DNA of 64,000 bases from Pseudoxanthomonas sangjuensis (lineage in GTDB: Bacteria > Pseudomonadota > Gammaproteobacteria > Xanthomonadales > Xanthomonadaceae): the NCBI RefSeq assembly GCF_010211755.1, contig NZ_PDWR01000009.1:1-64000 (forward strand), read 5' to 3'. A model generated the notes under the pieces. That model was given only the letters and a program-made list of their open reading frames with translations. It searched no databases and was not told where the DNA came from. Each line of letters opens with the position of its first letter. Position 1 is the stretch's first letter. The translations under genes and the position numbers were made by a program. This document shows positions 28,101 to 36,837 of the stretch, in pieces.

Positions 28101-29402
28101 TCACAACAACCCGTCGCGCTTCACCGCGAGGTAGCGTTCGACCAGCGCCGCCGGCAATTCCGCGGCGGTCACGTCCAGCACCATCACCCGGTGGCTGCGC
28201 AAGGCATCGTGCGCGGCGGTGCGCTGTTCGAGGTAGCGCGCCACCGCGCCGGCGCGGATCGCGCCGGACAGGTCCTTCACCGCGTCGCCGAGCGCATCGT
28301 CGATGGCCTGCTCGCGCAGGCTGGCCACGCAGACCAGGTGGCGCTTCTTCAGCAACTGCACCGCGGCCAGCAGGTCCTCGATGTCCTCGTCGCGCACGTT
28401 GGTCACCAGCATCACCAGCGCGCGGCGGCGCTGGCGCAGCGACAGCTCGGTCGCCGCGGCGAGGTAGTCGGTGGCGACCGGTTGCGCCTGCAGGTCGTAG
28501 CTGGCGCGCAGCAGCGTGTCGATCGCGCCCATGCCACGCTGCGGCGACACCCAGCGGCCGTCGCCGCCGGCGGCGAGCAGTCCGACCGCATCGCCCTGGC
28601 GCAACGCGAGGTAGGAAACCACCAGCGCGGCGTTGAGCGCGTGGTCGAAGTGCGCCAGCTCGCCCTCGCGCGCCAGCATGCGCCGGCCGGTGTCGAGCAG
28701 CAGGACCACCTGCTGGTTCTTCTCGTCCTGGTATTCGCGCGAGATCAGCTTGCGCGAGCGCGAGGTCGCCTTCCAGTCGATCTGGCGCAGGCTGTCGCCG
28801 ATGCGGTACTCGCGCATCTGGTGGAAGTCGGTGCCCTCGCCGCGGCGTCGCTTCAGGTGCGCGCCGACCAGCCGCGACGCCTGTTCCGCGCTGAACAATG
28901 CGAAGCGGGTCAGCGGCGCGAAGTTCGGGAACACCCGCACCTGCTGCGGCGCGCCGGCCACGCGCGACTGCTTCCACAGCCGCAGCGGCGACGCGATGCG
29001 CAGCTGCACGCCGGCGAAGCGCGCGTCGCCGCGCTCGTTCGGGCGCAGCTTGTAGGCGAAGCTCGACGCGGTCTGCGGCGCCAGCTTCAAGCGCCGCGGC
29101 AGGCCCTGCGACGGCCAGCCGCCGGGGTGCAGGTCGAACACGTCGACGCGCTGCGCGCGCGATGGCGATTCGACCCGCAGCGTCACCTCGCGTTCGATGC
29201 CGAGCGGCAACGCCTCCGGAATCTCGCGGGTCACGTTCGGCGTCTCGCGCCTGCGCAACCGCCACGCATCGAAGCCCGCCAACGCGGCGATCGCCGCGCC
29301 GGTTGCCGTCCACGCCGCCACCGGCGCGTCGAGGAACAGCACCGCGAGGCCGGACAGGCCCCAGAGGGCGAGCAGAACGACCAGTGGCGCGGCGGGAATC
29401 AA
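28101..29402 (-). CDS. DUF58 domain protein of the MoxR operon
   Basis: Membrane-anchored protein of about 433 residues. Two N-terminal helices (PLVVLLALWGLSGLAVLFL and a following Ala-rich segment) precede a cytosolic region. This holds the DUF58 hallmark RRGEGTDFHQMREYRIGDSLRQIDWKA-like segment and a von Willebrand-A-like part (VVLLLDTGRRM). The start is ambiguous. The TTG at 29402 (MIPAAPLVV) avoids reading the first 29 codons from the intergenic repeat at 29424-29535, which the ATG at 29489 would require. Last gene of the six-gene operon. DUF58 proteins are regular partners of MoxR ATPases; a chaperone or metal-insertion role is suggested for the family but not proven here. Confidence 0.83.
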   Translation of the reverse strand: MIPAAPLVVLLALWGLSGLAVLFLDAPVAAWTATGAAIAALAGFDAWRLRRRETPNVTREIPEALPLGIEREVTLRVESPSRAQRVDVFDLHPGGWPSQGLPRRLKLAPQTASSFAYKLRPNERGDARFAGVQLRIASPLRLWKQSRVAGAPQQVRVFPNFAPLTRFALFSAEQASRLVGAHLKRRRGEGTDFHQMREYRIGDSLRQIDWKATSRSRKLISREYQDEKNQQVVLLLDTGRRMLAREGELAHFDHALNAALVVSYLALRQGDAVGLLAAGGDGRWVSPQRGMGAIDTLLRASYDLQAQPVATDYLAAATELSLRQRRRALVMLVTNVRDEDIEDLLAAVQLLKKRHLVCVASLREQAIDDALGDAVKDLSGAIRAGAVARYLEQRTAAHDALRSHRVMVLDVTAAELPAALVERYLAVKRDGLL

Positions 29403-29423
29403 GATGAAGTTCCCGAAAATTCC

Positions 29424-29535
29424 CGTTCGTCCTGAGCGTAGGCGCATGGCGCCGAAGTCGAAGGACCAAAGCACCCCGACTTGCAGCATGTTTCGACTTT
29501 GCGAAGCTGCGCTGCGCTACGCTCGACACGAACGG
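29424..29535. repeat. inverted intergenic repeat between moxR and the DUF58 gene
   Basis: CGTTCGTCCTGAGCGTAG (29424-29441) is inverted at the far end (29518-29535, CTACGCTCGACACGAACG), with TTCGAC/GTCGAA blocks inside. Repeats with CTGAGCGTAG and GTCGAAG are widespread intergenic elements in Xanthomonadaceae. It interrupts the operon and may tune expression of the last gene. Confidence 0.7.
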
Positions 29536-29556
29536 TTCCGTTTTCCGGCGCGGGGA

Positions 29557-30549
29557 TCACTTGCGCGGCGCCTCGACCTTGGCCAGCAACGCCTGCAGCA
29601 CGTCGTCGGCATCCTGGCCTTCGATCTGCAGCTCCGGCGACAGCGAGATGCGGTGGCGCAGCGCCGGCCTGGCCACTTCGCGCACGTCGTCGGGGACGAC
29701 GAAGTCGCGGCCGGACAGTACCGCCTGCGCGCGCGCGGCGCGGACCAGGGCGATGCTGCCGCGCGGGCCGGCGCCGAGGGCGATGCCCGGCCACTTGCGG
29801 GTCGCGGCTGCGATCCGCACCGCGTAGTCGATCACCTGCTCGTCGACCGTCACCGCGGCGACGCCGCGCTGCATCCCGATCACGTCGGCGGCGGCGGCGA
29901 CGCGGTTCACCTTCGACAGGTCGAAGTCGCCGGCGGTGCGGCCGGTGGTGATCGCATCGACCATGCGCTTCTCGTCGGCCAGTCCCGGGTAGTCGATCAG
30001 CACCTTCAGCAGGAAGCGGTCGAGCTGCGCTTCCGGCAGCGGATAGGTGCCTTCCTGTTCGACCGGGTTCTGCGTGGCCAGGGCCATGAACGGCGGTTCC
30101 AGCGCGAACGCCTTGCCCTCGATCGTCACCTGCCCTTCCTGCATCACCTCGAGCAGCGCCGACTGGGTCTTGGCCGGGGCACGGTTGATCTCGTCGGCCA
30201 GCAGCAGGTGGGTGAACACCGGGCCGCGGCGGATCTTGAAGCTCTCGCTCTTCGGGTCGTACACCGCGTGGCCGCTGACGTCGCTGGGCATCAGGTCGGG
30301 AGTGAACTGCACACGCGCGTAGTTCAGTTCCAGCGCCTGCGCCAGCGCGCGCACCAGCAGGGTCTTGCCGAGGCCGGGCACGCCCTCGAGCAGCACGTGG
30401 CCGCCGGCGAGCAGCGCGATCAGGATCTGGTCGAGCACTTCCGGCTGGCCAATGAAGGCCTTGGCGACCTCGTCGCGGATCGCGGCGGCGCGCTGGCTGA
30501 GCGCATCGCCGGTCAGCGGGGCGATGGCGTGGAAGTTGGAATCGCTCAT
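29557..30549 (-). CDS. MoxR-family AAA+ ATPase
   Basis: 330-residue AAA+ protein. It has Walker A EGVPGLGKT, Walker B LLLADEINRAPAK, sensor 1 ATQNPVEQEGTYPLPEAQLDRF, and a C-terminal lid with GPRGSIALVRAARAQA. MoxR ATPases are chaperone-like and act with DUF58/vWA proteins. The ATG at 30549 overlaps the stop of the DUF4350 gene (ATGA), so the two are translationally coupled. Fifth gene of the operon RDD-SpoIIM-DUF4129-DUF4350-MoxR-DUF58. Confidence 0.95.
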   Translation of the reverse strand: MSDSNFHAIAPLTGDALSQRAAAIRDEVAKAFIGQPEVLDQILIALLAGGHVLLEGVPGLGKTLLVRALAQALELNYARVQFTPDLMPSDVSGHAVYDPKSESFKIRRGPVFTHLLLADEINRAPAKTQSALLEVMQEGQVTIEGKAFALEPPFMALATQNPVEQEGTYPLPEAQLDRFLLKVLIDYPGLADEKRMVDAITTGRTAGDFDLSKVNRVAAAADVIGMQRGVAAVTVDEQVIDYAVRIAAATRKWPGIALGAGPRGSIALVRAARAQAVLSGRDFVVPDDVREVARPALRHRISLSPELQIEGQDADDVLQALLAKVEAPRK

Positions 30550-31751
30550 AGTCGGCTTCTCAGTTCGATCAGGAGGGAAATGCGGTCGCGGAACGCCGCC
30601 TTGTCGTGCGAGGCGGGCACCTGCAGCGCCTTGCGCAACGCATCGGCGGGCAGCTTGAAGCGCTCGGCCAGCAGCGCCAGCTGCGGCTCGCCGGACAGCG
30701 ATGCGGCGAGCGGGTCGCGGCGGCGCAGGCGGGCGAGGAAGGCGGCACGCACCGCGGCGTACAGCAGCGGGCCGCGGCCGTAGCGGAACAGGTGTTCGCC
30801 GCTGGCGCGCACGTGCTCGAGCAGCGAACGCCGTTCCGCCACCGGTGCCGGCCGCTGCGGGCCGAAGCGGCGTGCGCGCAGCCACAGCCACGCCCCCAGC
30901 GCCAGCGCCAGCGGCAACCACACCGGCCAGCCGCGCGCCAGCAGCAGCGACCACAGCGACGGCATCTGCGCCGCGTAGACCAGGTGCACGGTGCCGCGGC
31001 CGTAGTTCGGCGCGAGCACCTGCCGCGCCAGCGCGCGGTGCGGCACGTCGCGCAGGCCGCTGCCGCTGCTTTCGCCGCCAAACAGGTTGACGACCGCACC
31101 TTCGCTGCGGCCATTGGCCAGGAAATCCATGTCGGCGAGCACGTCGACATGGCCCTCGCCGCGGGCGAGGCGCGCGTAGACGTAACCGTGCTTCAGGTCG
31201 CCCCACGCCAGTTCCGGCACCACGCCGGCGAAGCCGAAGCGGCGCGCGCCGCAGAACTCGATGTGGCGTTCCTCGCCCTCGAGCTGGTATGGCACGCATT
31301 CGCGGCTGCCGTCGTCGTCGTTGCGCAGGACCAGCTGCAGTTCGCCGAACAGCGGCGCCGACAGCTGCTTGTCCCATTCGACGCCGTGCGGCGTGCGCAA
31401 GACCAGGTGGCCGCCGCGCTCGACCCAGGCGAGCAGGCGCCGCGCATCGGGCGGCGACATCGCGCGCGGGTCGCCGAACACCAGCACCGTGTCGCGCGGC
31501 CCCGGCGCGTGCGCGGACAGGTCGAGGCGCTGCCGCGACTCGACGCGCACGCCGTCGGCCTGCAGCGCCTTCTTCAGCGCGTACAGTGGGTTGTACGCGG
31601 CCTCACCGCGCGGTGGCAGCGGGAATTCGCGCTCGACGCGGATGTAGTTGTGCAGGAACCACGCCAGCGCCACGACCACGACCGCGACCACGCCGGCCGC
31701 CAGCAGGCCGCCGCGCGCGCCGCGCAGGTCGCGCTTCGCCACCGCGTTCAT
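30546..31751 (-). CDS. DUF4350 domain membrane protein
   Basis: 401 residues. An N-terminal helix (GLLAAGVVAVVVVALAWFL) is followed by an extracytoplasmic alpha/beta domain with AAYNPLYALKKALQADG and TVLVFGDPRAMSP, typical of DUF4350. A second membrane helix (GWPVWLPLALALGAWLWL) leads to a basic cytosolic tail. The ATG at 31751 overlaps the stop of the preceding gene (ATGA) and is preferred over a GTG 9 bases earlier. Its own stop overlaps the MoxR start the same way. Family function unknown; always seen beside MoxR/DUF58 genes. Confidence 0.85.
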   Translation of the reverse strand: MNAVAKRDLRGARGGLLAAGVVAVVVVALAWFLHNYIRVEREFPLPPRGEAAYNPLYALKKALQADGVRVESRQRLDLSAHAPGPRDTVLVFGDPRAMSPPDARRLLAWVERGGHLVLRTPHGVEWDKQLSAPLFGELQLVLRNDDDGSRECVPYQLEGEERHIEFCGARRFGFAGVVPELAWGDLKHGYVYARLARGEGHVDVLADMDFLANGRSEGAVVNLFGGESSGSGLRDVPHRALARQVLAPNYGRGTVHLVYAAQMPSLWSLLLARGWPVWLPLALALGAWLWLRARRFGPQRPAPVAERRSLLEHVRASGEHLFRYGRGPLLYAAVRAAFLARLRRRDPLAASLSGEPQLALLAERFKLPADALRKALQVPASHDKAAFRDRISLLIELRSRL

Positions 31752-33328
31752 GCCGTCCACCCGTAGCGCTGCTGCAACTGGCCGAGCAGGCTTTCGAATT
31801 CGTCCTCGCCCGGCAGCCGCTGCGCGTAGGCCGCGTACTGCCAGACCGCGACCATGCGCGCGAACAGGCTGCGTTCGTCACCGTCGCGCAGGCGCCGCGA
31901 CGCGCGCAGGCATTCGGCCTCGGTCGCGCCCGGCGGCAACACCACGTCGGCATGCGCGGCCATCACCTCGACGCTGGCGCGGTACAACAGCGCCAGCGCG
32001 TGGCGCGGCCTGCCTTCGCGCCACAACCGCCGCGCGCTGGCGGCGATATCGGGCGGCAGCAGTTCGGGGATCGGCAGGGTTTCGGTTTCGACCGCGGCCG
32101 CCTGCGCACGGCGCGGCCGCCACGTGCCGCGCATCCACGGCAGCCAGTGCCCTGCCGTGGCGACCAGGATCGCCAGCAGCAGCGCGGCGAGGATCCACAG
32201 GCCCCATTCGCCGATGAAGGCGAACATGCGCCCGATCGCCCCCAGCCACGGCAGGTTGCTGCTGCGCACCGGCCGCGGCTGGTCCGGGTTGCGCTTCTGC
32301 CACTGCTTGACCTTGCGCTTGGCGCCGAGCAACGGATCGGCGTAGGCCTGCTCGACCGCCTTGCGGAACGCCGCATCGTCGACGCGCTGCTCGCCGAACA
32401 CCGCCGGCAGCGTCGACGGTTGTTCGCGCTGCGCGGTCGCTCCGGCGGCCGCTTCGGCCTGCGCGCCGGACGGCGCGGGCGAGGGCAGCGTGCGCTGCGC
32501 ATCGCGTTCCTGCGCAGGCAACGGCGCGGCGGCGCACACGGCCAGCAACAGCAGCAACGGTGCGGTCGCCGCGCGCAGGCGCTCGCGCAGGCGGCGGAAC
32601 GCGATCTCGACGTCCCACGCCTCGATCTGGGTGCGCCGGTTCAGGTACAGGCCGAAACCGGCGCCGACGTAGAACGGCGCGATCGCCGTCATCGCCAGCC
32701 AGCAGAAGCCATTCCACAGCAGGTTGGCCCACGCCGGCGGATCGCGCAGCAGCGCCATCCAGCCAGCGCGCAGCGTCTCCGGCAGGTGCTCCGGCGGCAC
32801 GAACATCAGCAGCGTGGCGACGCTGCCCAGCGCCAGCGCCAGTTCGAAATGCCAGCACACCAGGGTCAGCAGCGCCGCATGCCCGTACACCGCGCCGCCG
32901 CGCACGCGCCGGCGCTCGCGCAAGCGGGTGCCGGCCGCGCCTTCCAGCAGGTCGACCGGCAGGAACAGCGAACGCGCCGGGCCCAGCCGGCGCCAGGTCA
33001 GGTAGTGCAGCATCGGCTTCCAGCCCCAGCGCGCCTGCGCGGCGAGGGTGGCGCGCACGGCGGGCGGATCGCCGAACACCGCGCGCGACAGCACGTACAG
33101 CGGGATGCGCTCGAACGCCGGCTTCATCCACCACATCAGGAAGCCGGCCAGCCAGAACAGGTCGAACGCCCACGCGATGGCGTTCAGCGCGACGAACAGC
33201 GGCAGGGTGGCCGCGAGCCACGGTTTCCAGATCGCCGCGGCGTGGCGACGCACCAGCGCGCTGCCGAGTTCGACCGCTTCCCACGGCGAACGCGCGCGCA
33301 GGTTGACGGTCAGCCGGTCAAGCCGCAT
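31748..33328 (-). CDS. DUF4129 domain membrane protein
   Basis: 526 residues. Several N-terminal membrane helices (about 30-280) precede a loop rich in Ala, Pro and Gln and another helix (WGLWILAALLLAILVATAG). The cytosolic C-terminal DUF4129 part reads ARRLWREGRPRHALALLYRA ... RRLRDGDERSLFARMVAVWQ with the closing RLPGEDEFESLLGQLQ. The ATG at 33328 lies inside the end of the SpoIIM gene (11-base overlap). Conserved partner of the MoxR operon with no known biochemical role. Confidence 0.85.
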   Translation of the reverse strand: MRLDRLTVNLRARSPWEAVELGSALVRRHAAAIWKPWLAATLPLFVALNAIAWAFDLFWLAGFLMWWMKPAFERIPLYVLSRAVFGDPPAVRATLAAQARWGWKPMLHYLTWRRLGPARSLFLPVDLLEGAAGTRLRERRRVRGGAVYGHAALLTLVCWHFELALALGSVATLLMFVPPEHLPETLRAGWMALLRDPPAWANLLWNGFCWLAMTAIAPFYVGAGFGLYLNRRTQIEAWDVEIAFRRLRERLRAATAPLLLLLAVCAAAPLPAQERDAQRTLPSPAPSGAQAEAAAGATAQREQPSTLPAVFGEQRVDDAAFRKAVEQAYADPLLGAKRKVKQWQKRNPDQPRPVRSSNLPWLGAIGRMFAFIGEWGLWILAALLLAILVATAGHWLPWMRGTWRPRRAQAAAVETETLPIPELLPPDIAASARRLWREGRPRHALALLYRASVEVMAAHADVVLPPGATEAECLRASRRLRDGDERSLFARMVAVWQYAAYAQRLPGEDEFESLLGQLQQRYGWTA

Positions 33329-34436
33329 CAACGGATTCCTTTTGCCATTCCCGCCGCCGGCCATGGCGCGACGCATCGGCTTGCGGATCGCCCGGCCCGA
33401 GCATCCCTGGCCGGGCGCCCGGCACGACGGTGCGGCCGTGCGGCGCCAGCGCGTCATGGCCCCGCCCGCCGAAGAACAGCCACGACAACACCAGCGTCCA
33501 CAGCACCGCGGCGACCGAGTACTTCACCGCCGCCGGGATCGAACCGATCGCCGACCAGAACGCCTCGATGAAGGCGGCGATCAGCAGCATCGCCGCCACG
33601 CCCAGGCACAGCTTCGCGCCCTTCTTGCCGCCTTCGACGAGTGCGTCGATGCGCCGGCGCCGGCCCGGCGCGAGCAGGCTGAAGCCCAGCCGCAGCCCCG
33701 CGCCGCCGGCGATGACGATCGCGGTCAGTTCGAACGCGCCGTGCCCGCAAGCGAAGCGGAACAGCGGATCCCCGTAGCCGATCTGCACCAGGTGGCCGAA
33801 CGTCGCGCCGATGCCGATGCCGTTGAAGATCAGCACGAGAATGGTGCCGACGCCGAACAGCAGGCCGCTGGCGAAGGTGCGCAGGCCGATGCTGATGTTG
33901 TTCATGATGTACACGCCGAACATCGCCCAGTCGGTACCGCTGTCGCGGCCCAGCCGCTGCGCCGGATTGGCCGGGTCGTACATGCGCTCGTATGCGGCGA
34001 TCTGCTGCGGGTCCATCAGCGCGTGGATCAGCTCCGGCCGGTACTGCAGCAGCACGAACCAGCCGACCAGCGGGATCGCGAACAGCGCCAGCGACGCCCA
34101 CATGCAGCCGGCTTCGCTGCGCACCAGCCGCGGGAACCCGGCGAGCAGGAACTCGCCGACGCGGCGCCAGCGCGGCGGCGGCGGGCGGTACAGCAGGTTG
34201 TGGCCCCGCTGCATCAGATCCTGCAGGCGCGTGGTGACCACCGGGCTGTAGCCGCGGCGGCGCGCCAGCGCCAGTTGCTGGCAGATGCGGCGGTAGCGCT
34301 GCGGGACGTCCTCGTCGCCGAGCTCGAGGGTATTGCGTTCGCCGCGCGCCGCGCGCGCGTCGCCGCGGGCCTGCAGCCATTGCTCGAACGCGACCCATTC
34401 GGCCTGGTGGCGGGCGACGAACTGCTCCTGTTTCAT
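33318..34436 (-). CDS. SpoIIM-like (stage II sporulation protein M family) membrane protein
   Basis: 372 residues. The soluble N-terminal half has helical segments (EQFVARHQAEWVAFEQWLQA). The C-terminal membrane domain contains the family core: YIMNNISIGLRTFASGLLFG, then GIGATFGHL and HGAFELTAIVIAGGAGLRLG. In non-sporulating bacteria this family occurs in MoxR operons and its function is unknown. The ATG at 34436 overlaps the RDD stop (ATGA). The C-terminal 40 residues are Gly/Arg-rich and probably disordered. Confidence 0.88.
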   Translation of the reverse strand: MKQEQFVARHQAEWVAFEQWLQARGDARAARGERNTLELGDEDVPQRYRRICQQLALARRRGYSPVVTTRLQDLMQRGHNLLYRPPPPRWRRVGEFLLAGFPRLVRSEAGCMWASLALFAIPLVGWFVLLQYRPELIHALMDPQQIAAYERMYDPANPAQRLGRDSGTDWAMFGVYIMNNISIGLRTFASGLLFGVGTILVLIFNGIGIGATFGHLVQIGYGDPLFRFACGHGAFELTAIVIAGGAGLRLGFSLLAPGRRRRIDALVEGGKKGAKLCLGVAAMLLIAAFIEAFWSAIGSIPAAVKYSVAAVLWTLVLSWLFFGGRGHDALAPHGRTVVPGARPGMLGPGDPQADASRHGRRREWQKESVDAA

Positions 34437-35113
34437 CGCCGCCCCAGCAACCAGTTCGCCATGCCGTACAGGCGCAGCACGCCGGCCTGGCCGCGCGCGG
34501 CGGTCAGCGGTTCGACGATGTCGGCCAGTTCCGCCTGCCGCGCCGCGGTCAGCTGTGGCGCGCGTTCGCCGAAGGCGACGATCGCCGCCTGTTCCGCCGG
34601 CTGCAGCGCGGCCGGCGGCGCCAGCACCGCGTTGAACGGCGCCGGCGCGTGTTCGCGCTCGCGTTCGTCGTGCACGACCAGGGTGCCGGCGACCATGTCG
34701 CCAAGGCGGCGTCCGTGCGGGTCGGCGAGGCTGGCGACCAGCCCGGCCATGTAGCCGAACGGCAGCATGTCGACGGTGCGCAGCAGGTTGCGCACGATCG
34801 CCGCCAGCCAGCCGACCGGCGCGCCGTCGGCGGACACCACGCGCAGCGACATCGCCTTCTTGCCGAGGGTCTGCCCGTTCCACAGCGTTTCCAGCACGAT
34901 CGGATACGCCCAGTACACCAGGAACATCGCGATCAGGTACAGGCCCTGCCCGGCGCGGCCGAGGAAGGCCAGCAGCATGCCGCAGACCAGCAGCAACGCC
35001 ACGCGCACGGCGAAGTCGATGGTCCACGCCACCGCGCGCGGCACCGGGCCGGCGGCCGGCAGGTGCAGGGCCACGCCTTCGGGGGTGACGACTTCGCGAT
35101 AGGTGTCGAGCAT
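34433..35113 (-). CDS. RDD family membrane protein
   Basis: 226 residues. The RDD domain (about 20-150) has PRAVAWTIDFAVRVALLLVC (first helix with the conserved Arg and Asp), WNGQTLGKKAMSLRVV and GRRLGDMVAGTLVV, which match the family pattern. The rest is a cytosolic helical tail. RDD proteins are thought to act in transport in some bacteria. First full gene of the operon. There is no ribosome site before its ATG. Instead the stop of an upstream 24-codon ORF overlaps it (TGATG), which implies coupled translation. Confidence 0.9.
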   Translation of the reverse strand: MLDTYREVVTPEGVALHLPAAGPVPRAVAWTIDFAVRVALLLVCGMLLAFLGRAGQGLYLIAMFLVYWAYPIVLETLWNGQTLGKKAMSLRVVSADGAPVGWLAAIVRNLLRTVDMLPFGYMAGLVASLADPHGRRLGDMVAGTLVVHDEREREHAPAPFNAVLAPPAALQPAEQAAIVAFGERAPQLTAARQAELADIVEPLTAARGQAGVLRLYGMANWLLGRR

Positions 35114-35187
35114 CAGCCGCCGGTCCGGCGCCGGCGCCGGCGCGGCGCGGCATCGCGCCGCGACCTGGTCGTATCAACACGCGTCAT
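35113..35187 (-). CDS. 24-codon Arg-rich leader ORF of the RDD-MoxR operon
   Basis: ATG at 35187 with a good GAGGGA ribosome site encodes MTRVDTTRSRRDAAPRRRRR and four more residues; ten of the 24 are Arg, six of them in a row (alternating CGC and CGG). The TGA stop overlaps the RDD start as TGATG. A GATTAA -10-like box lies about 35 bases upstream (near 35225). A run of Arg codons can slow ribosomes, so this could be a regulatory leader; it may instead be only a coupling device. Inference from sequence layout. Confidence 0.55.
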   Translation of the reverse strand: MTRVDTTRSRRDAAPRRRRRRTGG

Positions 35188-35249
35188 GCATCCCTCGCGC
35201 CGCTTCCTCGTCGCAGCGACTTTAATCGCGGCGCCCGCGCTTGCACAGG

Positions 35250-36143
35250 TCAGCGCACCGTGCTGTCCCGGCGCTTGTCGCGATCGCCGCCGAACAAGCG
35301 CTTGACCGCCGCGCCCAGCGCGACGACGCCGATCAGGCCCAGTTTCCAGAACTTGGCCAGCAACAGGCCGAGCTTGGCGAACAGGCCGGCCTTGGCGGCG
35401 AGGCCGCCGCCGATCAGCGCGGCGATGCCGTAGGCCGCGACCTTGTCGGTGGAGGCGTCGTAGTCGGCGTAGCGCGCGCCGGGGTCGAACTCGGCCATCG
35501 ACAGCAGCTGCTGCATGCCTTGCTGCACCTGGCCCAGTTCGGACATGCCGGCGACCGCGTTGAGGCTGAGATAGCCGCGGCGGCCGAGCACGCGGATGTC
35601 GTAGTTCAGGGTGTGTTGCGAACTGCCTTCGAACGCGAGCTCCTTGGCCCAGTGCAGCTTCTTGCTGCCGGCGTCGTAGCGCGGCGCCGACGCCCAGCCG
35701 ACCAGGTCGACGGTTCCGTAGCCGGCCTTCTTGCGTTCCTCGTTGCTGTCGCGGGTTTCCTGCTGCAGCTGCGCGAGCAGTTCGTCGTAGTCGATCTTCG
35801 CCGCATCCTCGTCCGACACGTAGCCGTCGTCGGAATAGGTCACCACCACCGCCCAGCTGTCGTCGGCGCTCAGCGCCGGTTGCGCCGGCACGACCATGCC
35901 GAGGACGCTGTCGTCGGGCGGATTGCCCCACATTTCCTCGAGCACGCGCCGCGCGTCGGCCTTCTCCAGGTAACGGAACGCCGGGCCGAGGCGGAAATGC
36001 GCGCCGGCCTCGGGCACGGCAACGTCGCCGTCCTTGAAATGCAGCGACGCGACGAATTTCTCGGCGGCCGACTCCTGCGCCATTGCCGGCATCGCCAGCG
36101 CGATCCATGCCGCGGCCAGCAGGCCGCACAACTTCCGCTTCAT
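35250..36143 (-). CDS. exported/membrane DUF2167 domain protein
   Basis: 297 residues with a signal peptide (MKRKLCGLLAAAWIALAMPAMA). The DUF2167 domain has VLEEMWGNPPDDSVLGMVVP, VVVTYSDDGYVSDEDAAKIDYDELL and LVGWASAPRYD. Near the C-terminus are two helices (AYGIAALIGGGLAAKAGLF and FWKLGLIGVVALGAAVK) and a very basic tail (RLFGGDRDKRRDS). AAGGGG precedes the ATG at 36143. Family function unknown; often linked to stress or membrane genes. Lies directly upstream of the RDD operon leader. Confidence 0.88.
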   Translation of the reverse strand: MKRKLCGLLAAAWIALAMPAMAQESAAEKFVASLHFKDGDVAVPEAGAHFRLGPAFRYLEKADARRVLEEMWGNPPDDSVLGMVVPAQPALSADDSWAVVVTYSDDGYVSDEDAAKIDYDELLAQLQQETRDSNEERKKAGYGTVDLVGWASAPRYDAGSKKLHWAKELAFEGSSQHTLNYDIRVLGRRGYLSLNAVAGMSELGQVQQGMQQLLSMAEFDPGARYADYDASTDKVAAYGIAALIGGGLAAKAGLFAKLGLLLAKFWKLGLIGVVALGAAVKRLFGGDRDKRRDSTVR

Positions 36144-36242
36144 CAGGTTCCCCTTGGACGGCACCCCATGCCGATGCCGGAGTGTGCCCGTCCGCCGGCG
36201 TTCCGCGCAAGCCGCGATAGCTTTGCGTGATGCGTGTCGTGG

Positions 36243-36776
36243 CTACGCGCCGAGGTACTGGTCCTTCAGCTTCACGTAGTGCCGCGCGGAATACAGCAGG
36301 CTTTCGATCTCCCTGTCGCTCAGCCTGCGCGCCGGCCGCGCCGGGTTGCCGAGCCACAATTCGCCCTCGCCGACGGTCTTGCCGGGGCCGACCACCGCGC
36401 CGGCGCCGACCAGCGCGTGCTTCTTCACCGTCGCGCCGTCGAGGATGGTCGCGCCCATGCCGATCAGGCAGGCATCCTCGATCGTGCAGGCGTGGACGAT
36501 CGCGCCGTGACCGATGGTCACGTCCGCGCCGATCAGCGTCGGATGGCCGGCGCTGTTGTACGGGCTGTGGTGGCTGACGTGGACGATGCTGCCATCCTGG
36601 ATGTTGGTGCGCGCGCCGACCCGGATGTAGTTGACGTCGCCGCGCAGCACCACGCCCGGCCAGACCGACGCGTCCTCGGCCAGCTCGACGTCGCCGATGA
36701 CGGTCGCCGCCGGATCGACGTAGACCCGCGCCCCGAGGGTGGGAAAGCGGTCGAGATAGGGGCGCAGGAAGGTCAT
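36243..36776 (-). CDS. gamma-type carbonic anhydrase-like protein (YrdA/PaaY family)
   Basis: 177 residues forming a left-handed beta-helix of hexapeptide repeats (for example ASVWPGVVLRGDVNYIRVGA, LIGADVTIGHGAIVHACTIE). The three zinc-site His are in SIVHVSHHSPYN and the TIGHGAIVHAC segment. A C-terminal helix (RLSDREIESLLYSARHYVKL) closes the trimer. The ATG at 36776 (MTFLRPYLDRFP) matches the usual family start; an ATG at 36839 would add an atypical extension. Divergent from the aldehyde dehydrogenase gene. Confidence 0.9.
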   Translation of the reverse strand: MTFLRPYLDRFPTLGARVYVDPAATVIGDVELAEDASVWPGVVLRGDVNYIRVGARTNIQDGSIVHVSHHSPYNSAGHPTLIGADVTIGHGAIVHACTIEDACLIGMGATILDGATVKKHALVGAGAVVGPGKTVGEGELWLGNPARPARRLSDREIESLLYSARHYVKLKDQYLGA

Positions 36777-36837
36777 GCTGGCGCTGGTGCCGCGATACGA
36801 CGGGAAATGCGCATCGTACAGGACTAGACTCGGCCGC

